DNA of 64,000 nt from assembly GCF_002197755.1 (NCBI RefSeq), contig NZ_NHOT01000010.1, forward strand, positions 209,409 through 273,408. The letters run 5' to 3'. Made by a program: the position numbers and the translations under genes. The notes beneath the pieces are model-generated. The model saw nothing but the letters and a program-made list of their open reading frames with translations, had not been told where the DNA came from and ran no database searches. Shown here one piece after another: positions 1 through 7,500 of this stretch. How positions within the stretch are numbered: the first letter of the stretch is position 1; each line of letters begins with the position of its first letter. Origin of the DNA: Pedobacter sp. AJM. GTDB lineage: Bacteria; Bacteroidota; Bacteroidia; Sphingobacteriales; Sphingobacteriaceae.

Positions 1-121
1 TTCTGCCTTCGGAAATGCAGATAGTATGCCTTGGTTCAGGGCTTCAGTTGGTGCTTGTACTTTGCAGGATATTAAAGATATGTTGCCAAGGATTAAAGCG
101 GCATTGAGTAAATTGAAATAA
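1..121 (+). CDS. PLP-dependent aminotransferase, class I/II, C-terminal fragment
   Basis: Only the last 39 codons are in the window; the gene starts upstream of base 1. The readable tail contains WFRASVGA followed by LQDIKDMLPRIKAAL, which matches the end of class I/II (aspartate-aminotransferase fold) enzymes. There the Arg of an F/Y-R-x-S-x-G motif binds the substrate carboxylate and a last helix of the form DIxxxLxRIxxAL closes the small domain. The substrate cannot be told from this piece. A strong terminator follows 15 bases after the stop codon. Confidence 0.65.
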   Translation, partial: SAFGNADSMPWFRASVGACTLQDIKDMLPRIKAALSKLK

Positions 122-135
122 GATTATAAATAGAT

Positions 136-173
136 AAAAAAACCTCTTCAATTAATTTTGAAGAGGTTTTTTA
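136..173 (+). terminator. Intrinsic terminator after the aminotransferase gene
   Basis: A perfect stem CCTCTTCAA (143-151) / TTGAAGAGG (158-166) with a 6-base loop is extended by A:T pairs and followed by a run of T. The A-run on the left side would let it work on the minus strand as well, where rtcB ends at 276. Confidence 0.85.
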
Positions 174-275
174 TTGTCGTAAGACTTTTGTAAATAATAG
201 TCAATGCTGAGGGACGAAGCAATAACGATTTGACTGAAGACTAAGGACTTTGGACTAAAGACTCAACACTCCACG

Positions 276-1700
276 CTAATCCTCCCTGCTTCCATCATCA
301 GCCATTCTCACCATTTTAGGCTCGAATTTAGCGATAACATCAACCAGTTCAGTTTGTGCTGCCATCACTTTGTCAATGTCTTTATAGGCCATTGGTGCCT
401 CATCTAAACCTGCGCCGATTAAAGTGACATGATGGTCTTTCAAAATGGCCTTCATCTCCGATTTCGTAATCGATTGAATCGCTTTTGTTCGGCTCATTTG
501 TCTACCTGCACCATGCGAAGCAGAATTGATGGCATTCACTTCACCTTTTCCCCTAACTAAAAATCCTGGTGCAGTCATACTTCCCGGGATGATCCCCATC
601 ACGCCTTTACCGGCAGGCGTTGCACCTTTTCGGTGAACAATTACTTCTTCGCCATCAAGCATTTCTTTCCAGGCAAAATTATGATGGTTTTCTACTTTGG
701 CCAAAACTTTGGCACCAATGGCTTTAGTCAACCTTTTATGGATCACTTCATGACAGGCTGATGCATAATCGCCGGCTAAATTCATGGCAATCCAATATTC
801 TTGTCCTTCGGAAGTGTTTAAGTCAAGGTAAGCCAGATTTACAGCCTCCTTGGGCAATTTACAGATCTCTTTAGCCAGTTTAGTATAATGACCAGCAATT
901 GTTGCGCCAAGGCCTCGTGAACCTGAATGCGTTAATAAAGCCACATAACGGCCTTTATCAATGTTTAAAATTTCATCTCGTTCTGCGAAGTCAATGATCC
1001 CCCATTCCACAAAGTGATTTCCACCACCCGAAGTACCCAATTGTGCCCAGGCTTTTCCATGCAGGTTTTTCAGGAAAGGAATGCTGTTGAAAGCCCCGTT
1101 CTCTAAAACCTCATGATCTGCTTTTTCATTACCTTTAAAATTTTGACCGGCACCAAATTTGGTGAAGGCAATTAATTCGCGTTTGTACATGGCATCTTTA
1201 CCGAAATAATGTTTTTCGGGAATATCAAAAATACTCAAAGCCATCCGGCACCCAATATCTACACCTACTCCATAAGGAATAATCGCATTTCTCGTAGCCA
1301 ATACGCCACCGATGGGCAAACCATAACCTTGGTGGGCATCAGGCATTAATGCACCTGCAACCGTAACCGGTAATTTCATGGCAATATCCATTTGGTTTCT
1401 TGCGCCTTCTTCAATGTAATCAGGACCAAATACCGCGTAGGGTTTAACATGGTTTACCAGTTCGATGGTTTCATCTTTTGGCACATTGGCTTCCTCAATC
1501 ACGGCTGTTGCCAAAATGTTCAATATTTCATCATCCAAAAAACTTTCCGGATAATCTTTTACTTTCTTAAATAAGGCCAATAATTCTTTTTCTTCAATAT
1601 CCGCAAAATTTTCTTTCACGATAGCTAATGCTAAGCCTACTATTTTTCCTTCGGTATAACCTATTTCGATCAGGTTATTACCTGTGATGTTGCTGTTCAT
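276..1700 (-). CDS. rtcB: RNA-splicing ligase RtcB
   Basis: RtcB joins RNA 2',3'-cyclic phosphate (or 3'-phosphate) ends to 5'-OH ends using GTP and Mn2+; in bacteria it repairs cleaved RNAs such as tRNA halves. All metal and nucleotide residues are present: GVDIGC (D148, C151), GGGNHF (H229), THSGSRG (H258), ENHHNF (H339/H340) and the guanylylated histidine in SASHGAGR (H396). The length, 474 residues, is normal. It is the last gene of a slipin-rtcB unit, 62 bases after slipin, and the unit faces a WYL regulator across a leader that carries tRNA-like RNA modules. No RtcA cyclase or archease gene is adjacent. Confidence 0.96.
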   Translation of the reverse strand: MNSNITGNNLIEIGYTEGKIVGLALAIVKENFADIEEKELLALFKKVKDYPESFLDDEILNILATAVIEEANVPKDETIELVNHVKPYAVFGPDYIEEGARNQMDIAMKLPVTVAGALMPDAHQGYGLPIGGVLATRNAIIPYGVGVDIGCRMALSIFDIPEKHYFGKDAMYKRELIAFTKFGAGQNFKGNEKADHEVLENGAFNSIPFLKNLHGKAWAQLGTSGGGNHFVEWGIIDFAERDEILNIDKGRYVALLTHSGSRGLGATIAGHYTKLAKEICKLPKEAVNLAYLDLNTSEGQEYWIAMNLAGDYASACHEVIHKRLTKAIGAKVLAKVENHHNFAWKEMLDGEEVIVHRKGATPAGKGVMGIIPGSMTAPGFLVRGKGEVNAINSASHGAGRQMSRTKAIQSITKSEMKAILKDHHVTLIGAGLDEAPMAYKDIDKVMAAQTELVDVIAKFEPKMVRMADDGSRED

Positions 1701-1762
1701 TTTTTTCTACATTAATCCCCGGCAGGCAACATTCACCTAACCGAGGGGTTTTTAAATTTAGT

Positions 1763-2860
1763 TTATTTCACGAAAATCTGTTTCAACTGATCTACAATTT
1801 GTCCGCTGCCAGATAAGCTGATGTTATTGATTTTCTCTGCGATTTTCTCTACGTATTCCATCTCTTTCAACTTATACAACATGCTATTGTCTTCCATTAA
1901 TTTGGCAGTATTCAACAAACTTCTGGTCGAGGCCGTTTCTTCTCTTCGGGTAATGATATTGGCTTGTGCTCTTTTTTCGGCAACCAAAACCTGGTTCATA
2001 ATCTCCTTCACATCACCTGGTAAAACAATGTCTTTAACACCACAGTTGGTCAATTTAACACCTAAGCTTTCAACCTTATCCAATGTGGTGGCCATTACCA
2101 TTTCAGCAATTTTTTCCTTGCTTTCCATCAATTCGTCAAAAGTCATAAGGCCAATAGATTCTCTTAATGCCAGTTGCATGGTGATGTACAATTGTTTTTC
2201 GAATTCCTTGTTCTCCAATAACGCCCTGATGATATCATCAACTTTATACTGAATGCTGAAGTTTACCCTCAATTGTGCTTTATCTTTTGTTAAGATTTCT
2301 TGTCCAAGAATTTCCATGTTCAATTGTCTCATATCAGTTTTTAAAACATGAATTGTAGTGGCATTTTTCCAGTACAAATAGTTTCCTGCACCCACTATTT
2401 TTTCAAATTTTCCATCGATAAATAACAATCCTTTTTCGTATGATTCTACTTTGTTGGCCCTGATGTAATTTATTAATGGTGCTTTGTCCAATAAGTTTTT
2501 ATCAATTGTTTCGTCAATATTAATGTTGCTGATGTTTACCTTAACAAAGTTGTATTCTGATAAACCTTTCCAGATGGCATGTTTACCTGCGGTTAATACA
2601 CTTTTAAAATTGTTATTTCTGTAAACCAAAGCCAACTCATTATCAGCTACTTCAACAACATGCACTAAGTTTACAAAGTCATTGTTCATTAACAAAACTT
2701 CTAACTCTGCAATGGTGAAGCAATATTCCTTACCCATGTCGTATACGGTAATGTCTTCGCCAAAACCTAACCAGTAAGTTCCTGCAGTTAATACGTTTTT
2801 TAATTTTCCTTTTTTAAACACCAATCCAACATAATTGGTGTTAATGGTTACTCTTTTCAT
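1763..2860 (-). CDS. Slipin family (SPFH/Band 7) protein with three tandem N-terminal repeats
   Basis: SPFH/Band 7 proteins assemble into large oligomers on membranes. The Band 7 core runs from about residue 150 to 300 and ends in the usual helical stretch rich in charged residues (VLVAEKRAQANIITRREETA). A pattern of the type xGLVFxxGKxxxVLxAGxYxxW occurs three times, at residues 10-30, 75-97 and 142-164, so the N-terminal third looks like a duplicated Band 7 entry module. There is no hydrophobic N-terminal segment, unlike ordinary slipins, so it may be soluble or peripheral. Slipin genes beside rtcB are a recurrent neighbourhood in bacteria, which makes a role in RNA repair or in housing RtcB plausible but unproven. 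Confidence 0.85.
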   Translation of the reverse strand: MKRVTINTNYVGLVFKKGKLKNVLTAGTYWLGFGEDITVYDMGKEYCFTIAELEVLLMNNDFVNLVHVVEVADNELALVYRNNNFKSVLTAGKHAIWKGLSEYNFVKVNISNINIDETIDKNLLDKAPLINYIRANKVESYEKGLLFIDGKFEKIVGAGNYLYWKNATTIHVLKTDMRQLNMEILGQEILTKDKAQLRVNFSIQYKVDDIIRALLENKEFEKQLYITMQLALRESIGLMTFDELMESKEKIAEMVMATTLDKVESLGVKLTNCGVKDIVLPGDVKEIMNQVLVAEKRAQANIITRREETASTRSLLNTAKLMEDNSMLYKLKEMEYVEKIAEKINNISLSGSGQIVDQLKQIFVK

Positions 2861-3174
2861 GTCTTTTGATGTTTAGATTTATAACTATTAATTTTTTGCG
2901 TTTTATTAAGCATTGTAAAAGCGCATTCATTTGTTTTTTGCGGAAGTAAAAAGAATCCTGATGTTTTTAAAAATAGAATTGAGCTTTGCAGTTACGCTAT
3001 CTAAAGATTTCGTTTGCCGTTTCTTGCTGATTTTTAAATTAGTTCTTTCATCATTTTTACTTACAAAGCGAAAGACGAATTTGCTTTAAGATTGAAATTA
3101 ATCCTTAAGCCAAATGCGGTTTTACAACGCTTATTCTGGTGGGCGTTTTGAAAAGTTGCCCTTCTTTTAGATGG

Positions 3175-3251
3175 AACCTAAATCCATTGCATTACCATTT
3201 TGCTATTCCAAGTGGTATTTGGAAGCAGGATTCGAACCTGCATGTTTGGTT
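3175..3251 (-). ncRNA. tRNA-like module B, circularly permuted (second tandem copy)
   Basis: Directly after module A, in the same order: a T-arm GCAGG-TTCGAAT-CCTGC (3241-3225), then a perfect acceptor hairpin TTCCAA (3224-3219) / TTGGAA (3211-3206) whose loop is ATACCAC. T8-A9 and a D-arm GCA-AAATGGTAA-TGC (3203-3189) follow. The flanks pair as an imperfect 10-bp helix, AACCAAACAT (3251-3242) with ATG/TTT/GGTT (3187-3175), bulging 2 and 1 bases, again in place of the anticodon arm. Two competing folds exist: ATGGA/TCCAT (3187-3183/3175-3171) around a 7-base loop, and TTTAG/CTAAA (3182-3178/3170-3166). The three bases 3251-3249 are shared with module A, so both closing stems cannot form fully at once. 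Confidence 0.55.
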
Positions 3252-3315
3252 GTTACGCTAACCCCTGAGCTATTCCGATTTCCCGGAAGTGGGATTCGAA
3301 CCCACGACACACAAC
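3249..3315 (-). ncRNA. tRNA-like module A, circularly permuted (Y-RNA-like tRNA mimic)
   Basis: Read on the minus strand, the module fits tRNA numbering in permuted order. GTTGT (3315-3311, positions 39-43) is followed by a 5-base variable region. The T-arm is GTGGG-TTCGAAT-CCCAC (3305-3289). The acceptor strand TTCCG (3288-3284) turns through 6 bases into CGGAA (3277-3273). Then T8-A9, a D-arm GCTC-AGGGGTTA-GCGT (3270-3255) and one base lead to ACAAC (3253-3249), which pairs with GTTGT. The stem thus replaces the anticodon arm and the acceptor is closed by a loop, so it cannot be an ordinary tRNA. The D-stem has one mismatch and one G-T pair. The YrlA effector module has the same logic. Confidence 0.6.
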
Positions 3316-3496
3316 GTGTTTTAGACAATCTATCATAATTTCTATCAGAATATGCTGCGCAAAAGCGTGAATACTTTGGGGCTGTTTCGAAACCCGCAAC
3401 TATGGATAGTCATTATTTAGTATTGCCATCCCTTTCGGGATATCTTATATATGATGATTAATATTTCTCAAAGAACTTTATCGACTGGCGACATTA

Positions 3497-3504
3497 CAAA
3501 GATG
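3497..3504 (-). promoter_or_regulatory. Candidate -7 box of the slipin-rtcB leader
   Basis: CATCTTTG differs in one base from the Bacteroidota -7 element TAnnTTTG. It lies 9 bases downstream, on the minus strand, of the palindrome at 3514-3534, where a repressor would block it. No clear -33 TTG is visible. Confidence 0.3.
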
Positions 3505-3513
3505 CCACCACTA

Positions 3514-3534
3514 CTACGCGCTACATTTGCGTAG
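3514..3534. promoter_or_regulatory. Palindromic operator, slipin-rtcB side
   Basis: CTACGCGC-TACAT-TTGCGTAG: half-sites of 8 bases separated by 5, matching the palindrome at 3625-3645 in arms (6 of 8 on the left, 8 of 8 on the right) and spacing. A further lone half-site TTGCGTAG sits at 3596-3603. The most likely ligand is the neighbouring WYL regulator. Confidence 0.55.
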
Positions 3535-3624
3535 ATAAAAATATTTAGTAGATCATTTTTAAGTGTTTGATAATTAAATTAATAAATTTTATTTATTGCG
3601 TAGAATAGCTCTTTTAATCATAAA

Positions 3625-3645
3625 CTACGCAAATGTATTGCGTAG
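3625..3645. promoter_or_regulatory. Palindromic operator, WYL side
   Basis: CTACGCAA-ATGTA-TTGCGTAG is a perfect inverted repeat with a 5-base spacer. Its right half contains the TTG that would serve as the -33 element of the WYL gene promoter, so binding there would give autoregulation. Confidence 0.6.
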
Positions 3646-3669
3646 TAGTAAAACTCTTTCTTATATTTA
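3638..3669 (+). promoter_or_regulatory. Candidate promoter of the WYL regulator gene
   Basis: TTG (3638-3640), 21 bases, then TATATTTA (3662-3669), one base off the TAnnTTTG consensus. The spacing agrees with Bacteroidota promoters, and the start codon follows 49 bases downstream. Confidence 0.45.
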
Positions 3670-3718
3670 GATCAGCGAAATCAACAGATTTTTAGCAGAA
3701 ACCCAAATCCACTCCAAA

Positions 3719-4753
3719 ATGGCTGTAAATAAACTGGCACTGATCCGTTACAAAACCATCGATGATTGTTTAAGAAACCGGTTCCGTAAATGGACATTAG
3801 AAGATATTATCGAAAAAGTATCAGAAACCTTATACGAATTGGAGGGTATCACATCAGGGGTAAGCAAAAGAACTATCCAGGCTGATATTCAACTGATGCG
3901 GAGTGATAAACTGGGCTATAATGCTCCAATTGTAGTGAAAGACAAACGATTTTATGCTTACGAAGATCCGGCTTTCAGCATTACCAAAGCACCGATCAAT
4001 AATGCCGACGTGGATAAAATGAAGGAGATTGTTGGGGTATTGAAGCAGTTTAATGCTTTTAATTATTTCGATGAAATGAGTGATATGATTGCACGATTGG
4101 AGAATAACCTTAACAAATCAACCAAGCAAAGTGGCAATCACATCCAGTTGGAAAGCAATAAACTGGTTAAAGGATTAGACTGCATTCCGCCATTATACCA
4201 GGCGGTTTTAAATAAGCGTTCACTACTGATCGAATATAAATCTTTCAAGGCGCAGCAGGCTCAACAGGGCATTTATTATCCGTATCTGTTAAAGGAATAT
4301 AGAAACAGGTGGTTTTTGATCTGTAAAGCAAAAAAACGAGCTGGAATCCTGAACCTTGCCTTAGATAGGATAATAGAATTTCAAGAACTGCCCAACGAAG
4401 AATTTGTTGCTTACAAAGGGGTAGATTTCGATCGCTATTATGAAGATTTAATTGGCGTAAGCAAGAGCGAACGTGACCGTGCACAAAAAGTAATTCTCGA
4501 ATTTACCAATGACCATGCACCATATGTGGTAACTAAACCCTTACATCATTCTCAGGTTGTATTAAATAAGAATGAAAAAACTACCACCTTCAGGATTGAT
4601 GTCGTATTAAACTATGAACTGGAGCGTGAAATTCTGGGTTTTGGAGAATGCGTTAAAGTGCTTGCTCCAAGAATATTGATTGCTAAAATCAAAAGAAGAT
4701 TGGCGCAAACTTATCAGCGATATGAAATAGAAAAAATGCAGACGCTAAAATAA
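3719..4753 (+). CDS. WYL domain-containing transcriptional regulator
   Basis: A winged-helix N-terminus (about residues 1-80, with SKRTIQADIQLMR as the recognition helix region) is followed by a helical linker and a WYL domain (about 155-235; core YPYLLKEYRNRWFLIC and basic residues around 207-217). A C-terminal WCX-like extension closes it. WYL domains bind nucleic-acid or nucleotide ligands and in several bacteria switch repair or defence operons (PafBC, CRISPR-linked regulators). Divergent placement from slipin-rtcB and the paired palindromes between them suggest that it controls that operon and itself. An inducing ligand produced by RNA damage is an attractive but unproven idea. Confidence 0.88.
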   Translation: MAVNKLALIRYKTIDDCLRNRFRKWTLEDIIEKVSETLYELEGITSGVSKRTIQADIQLMRSDKLGYNAPIVVKDKRFYAYEDPAFSITKAPINNADVDKMKEIVGVLKQFNAFNYFDEMSDMIARLENNLNKSTKQSGNHIQLESNKLVKGLDCIPPLYQAVLNKRSLLIEYKSFKAQQAQQGIYYPYLLKEYRNRWFLICKAKKRAGILNLALDRIIEFQELPNEEFVAYKGVDFDRYYEDLIGVSKSERDRAQKVILEFTNDHAPYVVTKPLHHSQVVLNKNEKTTTFRIDVVLNYELEREILGFGECVKVLAPRILIAKIKRRLAQTYQRYEIEKMQTLK

Positions 4754-4785
4754 TTAGCTCCTAAACCTGGCCATTGGTGCATTTA

Positions 4786-5760
4786 CTAATGAATCATATT
4801 AACCTTTATTTCATGTTTAAACAAGGTGAAATTTTTTACCGAGTGTAGCGAATATGAAATGGGATAAGAAATGGCTGTATTGTTAAATATTTCAAATTCT
4901 TTGTTTGCAGCTTTTATCTCTTCTGAGCCTTTAGCAATCTTGATAAAAGACTTTTCGCTTCCTCCCCTGGCATAAAAAGTAACTTTTGCTGTGCTTAAGG
5001 ATTGAATTTGTGCGGGTGTTAATTCCTGTTTTAAAAGCAGGGCTTTTAGCGCATTTTTTAGGATGGCATAATCGGTATCAGCTTCGGCTAAGATTAAAGT
5101 ATTATTTCCATACATCACACTATTAATATAGTATGCATTATTTGTGGTGTTTATCTTTTCTACATCCGCTATGGATAATAATTCGGTTTTAGTGGGCAAG
5201 TTCATATCAAGTGAAAACTTAATATGGTTGGAGAAAAAATATGCAGCATGTTTTTTGGTGATCCTTGTAGATGTTGTAATTCCAATTTTTTCAAATACTG
5301 ATTTTACATCATCGTTGTTCGATAAATAATACTTTAATACATTATAATCCTTAAATTCATCTTCCGAATAGGCCAGACTTTCATTATCATTTTTAATCGG
5401 CAGGCTTTTGGCATAAGCAGCAATCTTTTCTGAGGACGGAACATCTTTAAAACTGTTGTTGATCTCACCAACAAGAGAAGTAGAAGCAGTAATGGGCAAC
5501 GGGGTATATTTATCTTTTAACGACACTACTTCAAGATCGTTCCCATTCTCCCTGATGGTGAAGATTGCTCCTGGAAAAACTTGTTTAACGTTAAGATCAT
5601 CAACAATAAAGGAATCGAATTTCCAGGTTATTACTTCTGTCTTATCTATTTCTGTAGGATTAACAGGCTCAGGAACTGGAACCGTATCATTAGCTTTCTT
5701 ACAGGAAACCACAAATAAAAGTGTAGAAACAACCAAAAAATAATTTATTTTATTTTTCAT
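4786..5760 (-). CDS. Cholesterol-dependent-cytolysin-like lipoprotein lacking domain 4
   Basis: The protein is about 324 residues from the second Met, which starts a normal lipoprotein signal (MKNKINYFLVVSTLLFVVSC). An upstream ATG at 5769 would add three residues. Landmarks of thiol-activated cytolysins appear in order: FPGAI (YPGAL in perfringolysin), ESLAYSEDEF (ESMVYSKSQI), INSVMYGNNTL (VSNVAYGRTI), LKNALKALL and SYPISYSLHSVKNFTLFKH (AYPISYTSVFLKDN). The protein stops where domain 4, with the undecapeptide and cholesterol loops, would begin. Such short CDC-like proteins occur in Bacteroidota, sometimes beside a long partner; none is here. It follows prfC by 156 bases and converges with the WYL gene. 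Confidence 0.75.
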   Translation of the reverse strand: MKNKINYFLVVSTLLFVVSCKKANDTVPVPEPVNPTEIDKTEVITWKFDSFIVDDLNVKQVFPGAIFTIRENGNDLEVVSLKDKYTPLPITASTSLVGEINNSFKDVPSSEKIAAYAKSLPIKNDNESLAYSEDEFKDYNVLKYYLSNNDDVKSVFEKIGITTSTRITKKHAAYFFSNHIKFSLDMNLPTKTELLSIADVEKINTTNNAYYINSVMYGNNTLILAEADTDYAILKNALKALLLKQELTPAQIQSLSTAKVTFYARGGSEKSFIKIAKGSEEIKAANKEFEIFNNTAISYPISYSLHSVKNFTLFKHEIKVNMIH

Positions 5761-5916
5761 CAAGTGCATCAGTATTAGGTATAAAAACGCTCGAATCTAC
5801 ACAATTTTTGAGTTCAAAAATCTGTTCTTAAGTTATGATTATGTTACGGGTACATAAATAAATCTTACAGGTTCTTCTGTCATTTAAACTTCAGCCTCAG
5901 GACTGGAAACTCCCAA

Positions 5917-7500
5917 CTAACTCTTAAACTCGCTTGTTTTGTGGAAATCGATATCCGGATAATCCTGTTTAGTTAAATTAATCATGTATTCACTATCAGC
6001 CAGATAAACAGGATTGGCTTCTTTATCAAAGCCAATGTGCTGTTGTTTACGTTTTACAAATTCATCCAGTTTCTTTTTATCAGTTGAAGTTACCCAACTT
6101 GAGCGGGTATAACTTAAGGTACGGAAACGGCATTTTGCGCCATATTCATGTTCCAAACGGAAATTGATTACCTCAAACTGAAGTTCACCTACGGCACCAA
6201 TTACTTTACGATTTCCGGGCTGCATTACAAATAGCTGCGCCACACCTTCATCCGTTAACTGCTCAATACCTTTTTCCAATTGTTTGGTGCGCATCGGATC
6301 CATGTTTTCTACTTCTTTAAAGATAGATGGAGAGAAACTTGGAATGCCCTTAAACTGCAGTTTTTCGCCTTCAGTTAAGGTATCGCCAATTTTAAAGTTG
6401 CCACTATCATATAAACCCACCACGTCACCTGGCCAGGCCTCTTCCACAATACTTTTCTCGTTAGCCATGAAATCCATCGGGTTGGAGAATTTCAGTTTTT
6501 TATCCTGACGGGTATGGTAATAGAATTTATTTCGCTCGAACTTGCCAGAACAGATCCTTAAAAAGGCAATTCTGTCGCGGTGTTTCGGATCTAAGTTGGC
6601 GTGAATTTTAAATACAAATCCACTGAAATTTTTCTCTTCAACCAATACATCTCTTTCTTCGGCCTCACGTAACCGTGGACTTGGGGCAATATCAATGAAA
6701 GTATCCAATAGTTCTTTGATCCCAAAGTTATTGATGGCGCTTCCAAAAAATACAGGCGCAACTAAACCTTCGGTGTATAAATCTTTATCAATTTTGCCAT
6801 AAATGCCGTCAACCAGTTCTACATCATCTTTTAAGGTATTGATTTCGTTTTCCTTCAGGTAATTTAATAAGGAGGGGTCATTTAAGTCACTGGCCGCCAC
6901 AACTGAATCGGTTACTTTTGTTTTATCAGAATTGAATAAATTCAAGTGTTTATTGTAAATGCTGTAAACGCCTTTAAAGGTGTGGCCCTGTCCGATAGGC
7001 CATGAAAGCGGGCATAAGCTGATGTTCAGTTTTTCCTCAATTTCATCCAGTAAATCATAAGCCTCTTTACCTTCGCGGTCCATTTTGTTAATGAAGATGA
7101 TAACCGGGGTGTTCCGCATGCGGCAAACCGACATGAGCTTCTCGGTCTGCTCCTCCACACCTTTTACACAATCAACCACCAGAATAACGCTGTCTACCGC
7201 TGATAAAGTTCTGTAAGTATCTTCGGCAAAATCCTTGTGACCAGGTGTATCCAGAATGTTGATCCGTTTTCCACTATACTCAAAACCCATTACGGATGTA
7301 GCCACCGAGATACCACGTTGCTTTTCAATTTCCATAAAGTCGGAAGTATTGCTTTGGTTCGCTTTGTTCCGTTTTACCGCACCTGCAGTATTGATCGCAC
7401 CACCAAAGAGCAGGAATTTTTCCGTCAAAGTGGTTTTGCCCGCATCGGGGTGACTAATAATGGCAAAGGTTTTACGTTTTTCTATTTCAGGGTTAAGCAT
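5917..7500 (-). CDS. prfC: Peptide chain release factor 3
   Basis: RF3 is a GTPase that removes RF1 or RF2 from the ribosome after termination. The G1 loop is SHPDAGKTT (residues 16-24), with DTPGHKDF as G3 and NKMDREG as G4. The RF3-typical stretch MDFMANEKSIVEEAWPGDV and the long C-terminal domain (FRTLSYTRSSWV) follow. Its 527 residues match the family. The gene is probably monocistronic or leads into the cytolysin-like gene 156 bases downstream. Confidence 0.95.
   Translation of the reverse strand: MLNPEIEKRKTFAIISHPDAGKTTLTEKFLLFGGAINTAGAVKRNKANQSNTSDFMEIEKQRGISVATSVMGFEYSGKRINILDTPGHKDFAEDTYRTLSAVDSVILVVDCVKGVEEQTEKLMSVCRMRNTPVIIFINKMDREGKEAYDLLDEIEEKLNISLCPLSWPIGQGHTFKGVYSIYNKHLNLFNSDKTKVTDSVVAASDLNDPSLLNYLKENEINTLKDDVELVDGIYGKIDKDLYTEGLVAPVFFGSAINNFGIKELLDTFIDIAPSPRLREAEERDVLVEEKNFSGFVFKIHANLDPKHRDRIAFLRICSGKFERNKFYYHTRQDKKLKFSNPMDFMANEKSIVEEAWPGDVVGLYDSGNFKIGDTLTEGEKLQFKGIPSFSPSIFKEVENMDPMRTKQLEKGIEQLTDEGVAQLFVMQPGNRKVIGAVGELQFEVINFRLEHEYGAKCRFRTLSYTRSSWVTSTDKKKLDEFVKRKQQHIGFDKEANPVYLADSEYMINLTKQDYPDIDFHKTSEFKS

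Larger units (their letters stand above)
2861..3495 (-). promoter_or_regulatory. Long structured leader of the slipin-rtcB operon
   Basis: About 630 bases separate the likely promoter region from the slipin start, and no open frame of note lies in them. Read on the minus strand the leader has a GNRA hairpin, ATCCC-GAAA-GGGAT (3428-3441). Then come a short ACTA/TAGT hairpin (3399-3410), a weak T-arm-like palindrome GTTTCGAAAC (3384-3393), and the two tRNA-like modules listed separately. A GGGC/GCCC hairpin (3141-3161) follows. The last 280 bases before slipin are AT-rich and show no clear structure. Whether the RNA part is released as a separate small RNA or stays in the mRNA cannot be told from sequence. 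Confidence 0.5.

Noticed and set aside
3164..3212. A tRNA-Gln-like 5' half with anticodon loop TTTAGGT in module B
   Set aside because: The ATGGA/TCCAT arm fits 5+7+5 and resembles a Gln anticodon arm. However, no T-arm or acceptor 3' strand follows, and the same bases pair better with the upstream flank. Kept only as an alternative fold.
3221..3305. Two ordinary tRNA genes on the minus strand (T-arm words TTCGAATCC)
   Set aside because: Neither gives a standard cloverleaf. There is no anticodon arm between the D- and T-arms, and acceptor strands pair with the neighbour in permuted order. Reported as tRNA-like modules instead.
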